From: Kordia algicida OT-1
GTDB taxonomy: Bacteria; Bacteroidota; Bacteroidia; Flavobacteriales; Flavobacteriaceae
Direction of reading: 5' to 3'
Length of the DNA: 64,000 bases
Assembly (NCBI RefSeq): GCF_000154725.1
Contig: NZ_DS544873.1
Coordinates: forward strand, 2,231,659 to 2,295,658
Shown here: piece after piece, positions 35,389 to 42,497 of the stretch
Layout of the letters: every line of letters begins with the position of its first letter
How positions within the stretch are numbered: the stretch's first letter is position 1
Notes under the pieces: generated by a model
Told to the model about the DNA's origin: nothing
Databases searched by the model: none
Seen by the model: the letters and a program-made list of their open reading frames with translations, nothing else
Translations under genes and position numbers: made by a program

Positions 35389-36066
35389 ATGATGCTAAAG
35401 TCAATAAATATACTATTAATTCTTGTAAATCTATTTGCGGTACAATCAAGCTCACAATTGCCCAAAGGGTTTGTGTACGTAACCGATTATGTGCCAGATA
35501 TTACACTCGAACTCCGCTATTTTTGCTCTGATAATTTTATCGGAACTCATATTGATGGTTACGAAGCCGAAAAGTGTATTTTGTCATTACAGGCAGCAAA
35601 AGCTTTACAGAAAGTGCAATCGGAATTAAAAAAACAAAACTTAGGAATCAAGGTGTTTGATGCGTACCGACCGCAACGTGCTGTAGATCATTTTCGTCGA
35701 TGGGCACGAGATATAAACGATACGTTGATGAAGCAAGAATATTATCCTGATGTGGCTAAAAAAGATTTATTTCGATTGCAATACATTGCTACACAATCGC
35801 GTCACAGTAGTGGAAGTACCGTTGATCTTACCATTATCAATTTAAAAACAAAGAAAGAATTAGACATGGGAAGTTCGTATGATTTTTTCGGAAAAATATC
35901 TTGGGTTTCTTATCAAAATTTAAGTAAAAAGCAATTGCAAAATCGTAAATTATTACAAGAAGTAATGCTCAAAAATGGTTTTAGAAACTATCCAAAAGAA
36001 TGGTGGCATTTTACGTTACGCGGCGAACCTTACAGAAATCAGTACTTTGATTTTCCTGTACGATAA
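35389..36066 (+). CDS. M15 family D-alanyl-D-alanine dipeptidase (VanX/DdpX-like)
   Basis: 225 residues from ATG 35389 (35392 also possible). Signal peptide LLILVNLFAVQSSSQ. Zinc ligands and catalytic residues are in SRHSSGSTVDLTII (His, Asp) and KEWWHFTLRGE (Glu, His). The Arg-bearing AYRPQRAVDHF segment binds the substrate. It splits D-Ala-D-Ala, probably for peptidoglycan recycling in the periplasm. There is no vanHA neighbourhood, so a resistance role is unlikely. Confidence 0.92.
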   Translation: MMLKSINILLILVNLFAVQSSSQLPKGFVYVTDYVPDITLELRYFCSDNFIGTHIDGYEAEKCILSLQAAKALQKVQSELKKQNLGIKVFDAYRPQRAVDHFRRWARDINDTLMKQEYYPDVAKKDLFRLQYIATQSRHSSGSTVDLTIINLKTKKELDMGSSYDFFGKISWVSYQNLSKKQLQNRKLLQEVMLKNGFRNYPKEWWHFTLRGEPYRNQYFDFPVR

Positions 36067-36115
36067 ATAATTTTTGTAACTTAATTGTTTTGTTAAACAT
36101 TAAAAACGAAAAATT

Positions 36116-36205
36116 ATGTTAGAAAATCTATCACAGTACCAAACTACTGATTCAGCATCTGTACAAGGTGGCACTTCGGCTACAGAATATATTATTCTTT
36201 TGTAA
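36116..36205 (+). CDS. 29-residue GG-motif peptide, possible RiPP precursor
   Basis: ATG 36116 to TAA 36205, starting MLENLSQYQTTDSASVQGG followed by a ten-residue tail TSATEYIILL. The double-Gly position and acidic/polar leader resemble GG-type leader peptides, and the hydrophobic tail has Ser/Thr that could be modified but no Cys. It has its own terminator 25 nt downstream. Its length and lack of Cys make the assignment weak; it could also be a small membrane-active peptide. Confidence 0.5.
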   Translation: MLENLSQYQTTDSASVQGGTSATEYIILL

Positions 36206-36229
36206 ATCGCTTCATGCCTAAAAACGTAT

Positions 36230-36257
36230 AAAAGCAAACTTCGGTTTGCTTTTTTTA
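36230..36257 (+). terminator. UUCG terminator, nearly identical to the one at 60912
   Basis: Stem AAAGCAAAC / GTTTGCTTT closing TTCG with T7. The same stem, loop and T run occur after the peptide gene at 60743. Confidence 0.93.
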
Positions 36258-36272
36258 TGATGTATCAAATTG

Positions 36273-36287
36273 TACGGTGTTCCCGTA
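36273..36287 (+). promoter_or_regulatory. TACGG-N5-CCGTA palindrome upstream of the 36344 peptide gene
   Basis: TACGGTGTTCCCGTA: perfect 5-bp inverted repeat with 5-bp spacer, ending 56 bp before the ATG. The same palindrome with a similar spacer occurs 53 bp before the peptide gene at 60743. Likely a binding site for a dimeric activator. Confidence 0.6.
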
Positions 36288-36343
36288 GTACTAAAAGTGG
36301 TTTTAATTGTAATTTAATCAATTATAAATCAAAACTTTTAACC

Positions 36344-36487
36344 ATGAAAAAAAAGAATCTTAGAAATCTTAAATTAGTTAAAGAGAATATTTCAAAACTT
36401 GAAGTCAAAGAAATCGATAAAGTCAAAGGTGGTTCGGGCGGACCATATACAGGTTGTAATACTTGGTTTGATTGCTGGCTGCACTAA
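36344..36487 (+). CDS. Lanthipeptide-like precursor peptide (47 residues)
   Basis: Begins MKKKNLRNLKLVKENISKLE, ends the leader in EIDKVKGG, and has a core SGGPYTGCNTWFDCWLH with two Cys, two Trp and Ser/Thr. Leader and GG site match Bacteroidota class I lanthipeptide-like precursors. No LanB/LanC, YcaO or peptidase gene lies nearby, so maturation would depend on enzymes elsewhere. ATG 36344 is the natural start; the frame is open further upstream to 36257 but runs into the previous terminator. Confidence 0.75.
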   Translation: MKKKNLRNLKLVKENISKLEVKEIDKVKGGSGGPYTGCNTWFDCWLH

Positions 36488-36498
36488 ATAATTATAAG

Positions 36499-36622
36499 CG
36501 ACTGTCTGAAAAATTGAATTTTGTCAAACTGAACTCTTGTACTAAACTTGAGTCAGTACGATTCGGTTTTGAATCATGTCCAGAATGACACTTTCTGTTA
36601 TTTTTCAGACAGCCTCTTTTTT
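36499..36622. repeat. Dispersed palindromic repeat, copy 2, acting as terminator
   Basis: About 120 bp with ends GACTGTCTGAAAAA and TTTTTCAGACAGCC plus a T9 run. It is the reverse-complement relative of the repeat at 13535-13690. As with that copy, it begins ~12 bp after a stop codon, here that of the peptide gene. The stretch 36623-36755 holds nothing else. Confidence 0.85.
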
Positions 36623-36755
36623 TTTAAAAATGATAGCACAAGGTTTTCCTATAATTTCTTCAAAATGGATAAATCGTAGTATGCTACATTTTCAAACCTT
36701 TACCAACATACCAACGACCTTCACATTAAGTAAAGTCGAAATAAAGAGCGTTTCA

Positions 36756-37571
36756 CTAAACTGCTACATCATGCTCGCGCAACGCATCATTTAGTGATGT
36801 CTTTTTATTGGTACTTTCCTTACGTTTTCCAATAATTAATGCACACGGTACTTGATAATCGCCCGCTGGGAATTTTTTCGTATAACTTCCAGGAATTACT
36901 ACCGATCTCGCCGGAACACGACCTTTCATTTCCACAGGTTCATCACCTGTAACATCAATAATTTTTGTAGAAGCTGTCAACACAACATTTGCACCTAAAA
37001 CGGCTTCCGTTTCTACATGAACACCTTCTACCACAATACATCTCGATCCGATAAACGCATTATCCTCGATAATCACAGGCGCTGCTTGCAACGGTTCTAA
37101 AACGCCACCAATTCCAACACCGCCAGACAAGTGCACATTTTTACCAATTTGCGCACAACTTCCTACTGTTGCCCACGTGTCTACCATTGTTCCTTCGTCC
37201 ACATATGCGCCAATATTTACGTAACTTGGCATCATAATCACACCTTTAGAAACATATGCGCCGTGACGTGCAATTGCATGTGGAACTACGCGAATTCCTT
37301 TTGCTGCATAACCACGTTTCAATGGAATTTTATCGTGAAATTCAAAAATTCCAGCTTCTAAGGTTTCCATTTTCTGAATTGGGAAGTACAATACAACCGC
37401 TTTTTTTACCCATTCGTTCACTTGCCAACCATTTGCAGTTGGTTCGGCAACGCGCAATTCGCCTACGTCTAATAAGTCAATTACTTTGCGAATTACCGCT
37501 TGTGTATCTTCGTTCTTTAATAATTCTCGGTTGTCCCAAGCATTTTCAATGGCTTCTTTTAATGCGATCAT
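36756..37571 (-). CDS. dapD: 2,3,4,5-tetrahydropyridine-2,6-dicarboxylate N-succinyltransferase
   Basis: 271 residues from ATG 37571, the normal length; the frame stays open to 37706 through a repeat hairpin, and that part is not family sequence. A left-handed beta helix of hexapeptide repeats (VIMMPSYVNIGAYVDEGTMV, QIGKNVHLSGGVGIGG, NAFIGSRCIVVEGVHVETEA). It succinylates tetrahydrodipicolinate with succinyl-CoA in the lysine/diaminopimelate pathway, two steps after DapA and one after DapB (22821). Confidence 0.97.
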   Translation of the reverse strand: MIALKEAIENAWDNRELLKNEDTQAVIRKVIDLLDVGELRVAEPTANGWQVNEWVKKAVVLYFPIQKMETLEAGIFEFHDKIPLKRGYAAKGIRVVPHAIARHGAYVSKGVIMMPSYVNIGAYVDEGTMVDTWATVGSCAQIGKNVHLSGGVGIGGVLEPLQAAPVIIEDNAFIGSRCIVVEGVHVETEAVLGANVVLTASTKIIDVTGDEPVEMKGRVPARSVVIPGSYTKKFPAGDYQVPCALIIGKRKESTNKKTSLNDALREHDVAV

Positions 37572-37636
37572 GTTTGTATAAATTTTGTAGCTTTTCGTAT
37601 CTGTTTTTGGGTGCGTTGTCAGGCTATCCACTATAT

Positions 37637-37676
37637 CTTTTTGGTACATTTCGACTCCGCTCAATGTACCAAAAAG
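37637..37676. repeat. Constant-loop hairpin, copy 1 (dapD leader)
   Basis: A 14-bp perfect stem CTTTTTGGTACATT / AATGTACCAAAAAG around the 12-nt loop TCGACTCCGCTC. It lies 66 bp upstream of the dapD ATG. Loops of the same sequence occur at 42391 and 45249 with different stems. Confidence 0.85.
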
Positions 37677-37794
37677 GATGCCGTTGCTATCCTGCGCACA
37701 ATTCAAAGCACAAAGATAAAATCTTATTACGGATTATAGTATTAAAATTTACATATCTAACAGATTCTATGATTTTACAACAAAATGTAAGTTT

Positions 37795-38574
37795 TTAAGA
37801 AACGTTTTGCATTTCTCCAATACGTTTCAACATCATTTTTTTAGGAATAAAAGGAAGCAATGCCATCATTATTTTTTGACTAAATGTCAATCCAGAAATC
37901 ACGTCCAAATCTCCAGCAATCATAGCTTTGTAACCATCTTCAGCAACTTTTCTAGGACTTGCAGTACTTTCAAATAGTTCAGTCTTGTCCATTCCTGAAG
38001 TTTTTCCGAAGTCCGTTTCTGTAGCGCCAGGCATTAATGCTGTTACAGTGATATTGGTATCGCGTACTTCTTCCGCCACAGCGTTACTAAAAGAAGTTAC
38101 ATACGCTTTTGTGGCATAATATACCGCTTGATACGGACCTGCCATCAAACTTGCTGTAGAAGATACATTCAGAATTTTTCCTTGATTGCGTGCTACAAAA
38201 TCTTGCAGAAAGTAGTGTGTCATTGCAGTTAATGCAGAGATATTCAATTGAATCATTGCCAAATCTTTTTGAAGATCGCGTTTGTCAAAACGACCAATTC
38301 CTCCAAATCCTGCATTATTTATCAAATAATCAATTTCAATACTTGCAGCTTTTAGTTGTTCGTAAATTTCTTTCGCCGCATTAGCATCAGTTAAGTCTTT
38401 CGTAATAACTATAACCTGAATATTATGTTTAGATTCTAATTCGTTTTTCAGTTCTTGCAATTTGTCTTCGCTTCTTGCAACAATGATTAAATCGCCACCT
38501 TTTTCTGCATGAATTTTTGCAAATTCTTTTCCAATTCCGCTACTTGCTCCTGTAATCAATGCTGTTTTCTTCAT
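37795..38574 (-). CDS. Short-chain dehydrogenase/reductase (SDR)
   Basis: 259 residues: Rossmann start ALITGASSGIGKEFAKI, NNAGFGGIG, catalytic Ser in ILNVSSTASLMAGPYQ and the YxxxK pair in VYYATKAYVTSF. A classical NAD(P)H-dependent oxidoreductase; the substrate is not predictable. The C-terminus has a hydrophobic, basic stretch (KIMMALLPFIPKKMM), possibly membrane-associated. Monocistronic, with a TAATTTTG -7-like box at 38596 on the minus strand. Confidence 0.92.
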   Translation of the reverse strand: MKKTALITGASSGIGKEFAKIHAEKGGDLIIVARSEDKLQELKNELESKHNIQVIVITKDLTDANAAKEIYEQLKAASIEIDYLINNAGFGGIGRFDKRDLQKDLAMIQLNISALTAMTHYFLQDFVARNQGKILNVSSTASLMAGPYQAVYYATKAYVTSFSNAVAEEVRDTNITVTALMPGATETDFGKTSGMDKTELFESTASPRKVAEDGYKAMIAGDLDVISGLTFSQKIMMALLPFIPKKMMLKRIGEMQNVS

Positions 38575-38683
38575 TTTTCAATTTTTATGTTCTTTCAAAA
38601 TTAGTCAAACAGCATGAAGTTAGTTATCTCTTTTGATTTAATTCTTGATTGAAATGGTTTGAGAACATCAATAAGTGAACTTT

Positions 38684-39862
38684 TTACAATGATTTCAAGT
38701 TTTTAGGATATTTTCTACCATTTAAAAATTTACCAATAAATGTATTTCGAACAAAAAAATGATAGCTTGTAAAACAAACAATTGCTGTTGCTATTGTCAC
38801 AATTAAAAACTTTAAAATTCCGTTAATAGGAACTTTTTGTAATAAAATTGGGAATAATGCTGTTAATGGTAAATGAATTAAATATACCCAATAGGAAGCA
38901 TCTGAAATGTAGCGCATTCTTGTGGAATGATGACTTCCATAACGAATAAAAAGTCCTGTAATTCCGAAGATAAAGAGCCAAACAATACTCGAACTAAAAG
39001 CAATGAGCAGTGGAGAATTAGTGTTCGACTTCAAGCCAAGATCTGCATATTGAATGAGAATTCCTTGAATCACTACTAGCAAAATTGCTAAAATGACACA
39101 CAACCAATCGTATTTTTTAAGTGTTTCTAGCTGCTGTTTGGAAGTATATAAAAGCCATCCGATGAGATAAAAAGAAGTATAATATACAAAGGTATTGGTG
39201 TCTGGAATGAGCGATGTTGACGAAGCAACCATTGGTGTTTTTAACACTGTCAAAATAAAAAATGTAATTCCTGAAAAGAAAAGAATGCGAAGTACTGGTT
39301 TATGAAAAATATAGTTTCCATTTTTTTTGATTCTTTGTGTCAGTTTTGGTGTTTTCTTCAATAAAAAAGCAAGCAATACAGTAAATGTTGTCGCAAAAAA
39401 TAGATAATATAAAAACCATAAATGCGACGTGCTTTTTGGAATGTAAACCGAGAATTCGGAGAATAGAGCCAAAGCATTTGTCAAAGCATTTTCTTGTCCG
39501 CCAAAGGTTTCACTAGCATATCCAAAAGAAAATTGCATTATAGGAGTAAGGATGAGTAAAAATACGATGAACGGAATTACAATTCGCACAGTTCTGTTTT
39601 TAATCATTTGCCATGGTTTTCTTTCGTAGAACAATAATGCACCAAAAAAACCAGCAATTAGGAAAAATATCGGCATGCGAAACGAGTGAATCATCAAGAC
39701 CAAAAAATCGGTTGTAATATTGGTTGCTTCTGTATCTTTTATATTCCAAACATTTCCATGAACCGTCACATTATAGGTTAAAGCTGAATGTAACACCAAA
39801 CCGAGCATCATCATGATAGCGCGTAAAGAATCTAGGGAATGTATACGTTGTGTTTTTTGCAA
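38684..39862 (-). CDS. Acyltransferase-3 family membrane protein (OpgC/OafA-like)
   Basis: 392 residues with about ten membrane segments. The family N-terminus IHSLDSLRAIMMMLGLVLHS has the conserved Arg and His of acyltransferase-3 proteins; a YASETFGGQENALTNALA loop follows. It probably O-acylates a surface glycan or glucan. The start is TTG 39862, because no ATG precedes the conserved SLDSLRA. Confidence 0.88.
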   Translation of the reverse strand: MQKTQRIHSLDSLRAIMMMLGLVLHSALTYNVTVHGNVWNIKDTEATNITTDFLVLMIHSFRMPIFFLIAGFFGALLFYERKPWQMIKNRTVRIVIPFIVFLLILTPIMQFSFGYASETFGGQENALTNALALFSEFSVYIPKSTSHLWFLYYLFFATTFTVLLAFLLKKTPKLTQRIKKNGNYIFHKPVLRILFFSGITFFILTVLKTPMVASSTSLIPDTNTFVYYTSFYLIGWLLYTSKQQLETLKKYDWLCVILAILLVVIQGILIQYADLGLKSNTNSPLLIAFSSSIVWLFIFGITGLFIRYGSHHSTRMRYISDASYWVYLIHLPLTALFPILLQKVPINGILKFLIVTIATAIVCFTSYHFFVRNTFIGKFLNGRKYPKNLKSL

Positions 39863-40044
39863 AACTAAAACTCAAATTTAAAAGTACCAATTTCTTATTT
39901 TTTATTTGAAAAGTATAGTGTTTGACTAAAATTAATTTGTTGAGAATCTAAAAAGTCTAATTGTAGAAGAAATTCAATAATCTAACATTCCTATCATTAC
40001 CATAATAATTCTGCCAATTTTTATATACATTGAAATATAAACCT

Positions 40045-40052
40045 TATTTTTG
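40045..40052 (+). promoter_or_regulatory. -7 promoter box for ruvX
   Basis: TATTTTTG fits TAnnTTTG and lies 12 bp before the ruvX ATG, so the leader would be very short. No -33 box at normal spacing was found. Confidence 0.4.
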
Positions 40053-40064
40053 CCAAAAATTTAT

Positions 40065-40472
40065 ATGGCGCGTATTCTAGCGATTGATTATGGAAAGAAA
40101 CGAACGGGAATTGCCGTTACCGACGAGATGCAATTAATTGCTTCTGGTTTAACGACCGTTCGAACGCATGATTTAATCAAGTTTTTAAAAGAATATGTAG
40201 CTAAAGAGAATGTTGAGTTGTTCTTGATAGGCGAACCCAAACAAATGAACAACGAAGCTTCTGAAAGTGAAGCGTTGATTAAGGAGTTTATTCGCTTATT
40301 AACCAAAGCGCTTCCAGCAATTCCTATAAAACGTGTTGACGAGCGTTTTACTTCAAAAATGGCGTTTCAAACCATGATTGATAGTGGATTGAAGAAGAAA
40401 CAACGTCAAAATAAAAGTTTAATAGATGAAATAAGTGCAACCATTATTTTGCAATCTTATCTATACAAATAA
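40065..40472 (+). CDS. ruvX: Putative Holliday junction resolvase RuvX (YqgF)
   Basis: 135 residues from ATG 40065 (a TTG at 40050 is less likely). RNase H-like fold: LAIDYGKKRTGIAVTDEM, LFLIGEPKQMNNEAS, KRVDERFTSKMA and SLIDEISATIILQSYL carry the acidic residues. It is proposed to process 16S rRNA ends or Holliday junctions. Translationally close to def, 7 nt downstream. Confidence 0.94.
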   Translation: MARILAIDYGKKRTGIAVTDEMQLIASGLTTVRTHDLIKFLKEYVAKENVELFLIGEPKQMNNEASESEALIKEFIRLLTKALPAIPIKRVDERFTSKMAFQTMIDSGLKKKQRQNKSLIDEISATIILQSYLYK

Positions 40473-40479
40473 TACGAAT

Positions 40480-41070
40480 ATGATATTACCAATTGTCGCT
40501 TTTGGCGATCCAGTTTTACGAAAAGTAGCAAAAGATATTACTCCAGATTATCCAAATTTGGACACCTTGCTTGAAAATATGTTTGAAACCATGTACAATG
40601 CATATGGTGTAGGTTTGGCAGCTCCGCAAGTAGGTTTGCCAATTCGTTTGTTTATGATTGATGCAACTGGATTTGCAGAAGATGAAGAACTTGATGAAGA
40701 ACAGCGCAAACAGCTTGAAGGCATGAAAAAAGTGTTTATCAATGCAAAAATTATAGAGCGCAATGGCGAACCTTGGGTTTTTAATGAAGGCTGTTTGAGT
40801 ATTCCTGACATTCGTGAAGATGTGTTTCGTCCAGAAAGTATCAAGATTGAATATATGGATGAAAATTTTGAAAAGCATGTAGAAGAATATGATGGTTTGG
40901 CGGCACGTGTCATTCAGCACGAATACGATCATATTGAAGGAATTTTGTTTACCGATAAACTATCTGCACTAAAAAGACGTTTATTAAAAGGAAGGTTGAC
41001 AAATATTTCGCGCGGACGTATCAAAGTTGATTACAAAATGCGTTTTCCAGACGCGAAAAAGATGCGTTAA
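40480..41070 (+). CDS. def: Peptide deformylase
   Basis: 196 residues from ATG 40480. Family boxes: GVGLAAPQVGLPIRLF, NEGCLSIPDIREDV (metal Cys) and VIQHEYDHIEGILF (HExxH). It removes the N-formyl group from nascent proteins. An acidic insertion (EDEELDEEQRKQLEG, ~68-82) is common in Bacteroidota enzymes. Co-transcribed with ruvX. Confidence 0.97.
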   Translation: MILPIVAFGDPVLRKVAKDITPDYPNLDTLLENMFETMYNAYGVGLAAPQVGLPIRLFMIDATGFAEDEELDEEQRKQLEGMKKVFINAKIIERNGEPWVFNEGCLSIPDIREDVFRPESIKIEYMDENFEKHVEEYDGLAARVIQHEYDHIEGILFTDKLSALKRRLLKGRLTNISRGRIKVDYKMRFPDAKKMR

Positions 41071-41258
41071 TTCTGTTCAATTAATCAATCGCCTTTTACG
41101 CTATAACGAAGGAATTTGATTGATTATTAATGCATTATAAGATCTCCCTTTTCAGGGAGATTAGTTCGACTAGCTATTTTGACTGTGCTTTTTGGCTTGT
41201 CAAAACATCGCCTCACTAAAAATTACGTTAAAAAACATGGTGGAATAATGACAATCTG

Positions 41259-41266
41259 TATATTTG
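41259..41266 (+). promoter_or_regulatory. -7 promoter box for the DUF5606 gene
   Basis: TATATTTG, an exact TAnnTTTG match, 27 bp before the ATG at 41294. The gap 41071-41258 otherwise holds a small hairpin (ATCTCCC / GGGAGAT, about 41141-41162) and no open frame. Confidence 0.5.
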
Positions 41267-41293
41267 CCATCTTTAAGTTAGAAAAAATATAGT

Positions 41294-41707
41294 ATGAGTT
41301 TAGAAAAAATATTAGCTATTTCTGGGAAACCAGGACTTTATGAATTGAAAACACAAACACGTAATGGGTTTGTGGCAGAATCATTATCTGACGGAAAAAA
41401 AATCTCAGTGAGTTTACGTCATAATGTAAGTTTACTGTCTGAAATTGCAATTTACACATATTCAGAAGAAATTCCGCTAGCGGAAGTTTTAGAAAAAGTA
41501 AAGGAGAAAGAAAACGGAGCGGCGACTTCTGTGAATCATAAAGAATCAAAAGCTGTATTAACAGATTACTTCTCGGAAGTTTTGCCAGATTACGATCAGG
41601 ATAGAGTGTATCCAAGTGATATTAAAAAGGTAATTCAGTGGTATAATTTATTACATTCTAAAGGAATGACCGATTTTACCGCAGAGGCTTCATCAGAAGA
41701 AGAATAG
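41294..41707 (+). CDS. DUF5606 domain protein
   Basis: 137 residues. The N-terminus LEKILAISGKPGLYELKTQT, with RNGFVAESLSDGKKISV, is the conserved Bacteroidota DUF5606 pattern (SH3-like barrel followed by helices). Cytosolic, no signal. Function unknown; often adjacent to def/mazG in related genomes. Ends at a strong terminator. Confidence 0.9.
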   Translation: MSLEKILAISGKPGLYELKTQTRNGFVAESLSDGKKISVSLRHNVSLLSEIAIYTYSEEIPLAEVLEKVKEKENGAATSVNHKESKAVLTDYFSEVLPDYDQDRVYPSDIKKVIQWYNLLHSKGMTDFTAEASSEEE

Positions 41708-41731
41708 TACATGTGTACAAAGTTTAGTCAT

Positions 41732-41763
41732 AAAAAAATCCAGCAATTTGCTGGATTTTTTTG
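41732..41763. terminator. Bidirectional terminator
   Basis: Stem AAAAAATCCAGC / GCTGGATTTTTT around a short AATTT loop, between the convergent DUF5606 gene and the minus-strand gene at 41788. Confidence 0.92.
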
Positions 41764-41787
41764 TTTCGTATGATGTCATGTAACGAA

Positions 41788-42288
41788 TTACTTTTTAATA
41801 ACTGAATTCGCTGCGGCATTAATGGCATCAACATATTTCTTGTCTGCACCAACTTCCGACATTCCCATAAACATCGTACAAGTATCTGCGTCGCGTTTTA
41901 AGCAATATACCGTACTATTAATAGTAGTTCCTTGTGCTTTGCTAACTCCGGTCATAAAAATGACTTTAACGCCATTCATCATTTTTTCTCCTTTGTCTTT
42001 TACTTCAAACTCAGCAGGTAAATTACTTTCTAGTTTTGCTTTTGCATTTTCATACGTTTCAGGAACAATCATTGCCATGATTACAGCTTTTGGACTTTCC
42101 GATACATACGTATTTGGCGTTACTTGCATAAAAAGGTCTGTATCAACGGTCATATCTACTTTTATAGACATCAGCTCCATAGCTCTTTTTTGTTTCTCTG
42201 CTTCAGTCTCCTGAGAAACAGTTTCTTGTGCTTGCACATTAAATGCAGCTACAAAAAGCATACACAGTGCGATCAATGTTTTTTTCAT
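41788..42288 (-). CDS. Exported hypothetical protein
   Basis: 166 residues with a signal peptide (LIALCMLFVAAFNVQAQ). The mature protein is a mixed alpha/beta domain with two Cys near the C-terminus (YCLKRDADTCTMFMG), perhaps a disulfide. No family recognised. Monocistronic and convergent with DUF5606. Confidence 0.75.
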   Translation of the reverse strand: MKKTLIALCMLFVAAFNVQAQETVSQETEAEKQKRAMELMSIKVDMTVDTDLFMQVTPNTYVSESPKAVIMAMIVPETYENAKAKLESNLPAEFEVKDKGEKMMNGVKVIFMTGVSKAQGTTINSTVYCLKRDADTCTMFMGMSEVGADKKYVDAINAAANSVIKK

Positions 42289-42384
42289 TATTATTTTAGT
42301 TTAAGAGTTCAAAAATACGGAATAGTTTTTTAGCAAAATTGCAAATCCGTAATTTATATGTAATTGTGTAGTCATAAAGTGTGC

Positions 42385-42408
42385 CACATTTCGACTCTGC
42401 TCAATGTG
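42385..42408. repeat. Constant-loop hairpin, copy 2
   Basis: Stem CACATT / AATGTG around the loop TCGACTCTGCTC (42391-42402), one base different from copies 1 and 3. A related segment TTCGACAGGTGTTATCTTGA follows at 42413. Confidence 0.8.
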
Positions 42409-42497
42409 AATACTTCGACAGGTGTTATCTTGAACGTTAGTCGAAAGGCTCAGTATGAATATTTTTATTAGATTAGTTTATGAGAAGATCTAAAATT

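Noticed and set aside
35389-36066. Vancomycin-resistance VanX
   Set aside because: The family fits, but no vanH, vanA-type ligase or VanRS genes are present; a peptidoglycan-recycling role is simpler.
36257-36343. 29-codon upstream extension of the 36344 peptide
   Set aside because: It starts inside the previous terminator and covers the TACGG palindrome, so the site must be untranslated.
37637-37676. Terminator between SDR and dapD
   Set aside because: The stem is strong but the same loop recurs elsewhere with other stems, so it belongs to a repeat family; it lies in the dapD leader where termination would silence the gene.
37572-37706. 45-residue N-terminal extension of DapD
   Set aside because: It translates a repeat hairpin; DapD from the internal ATG has exactly the normal family length.
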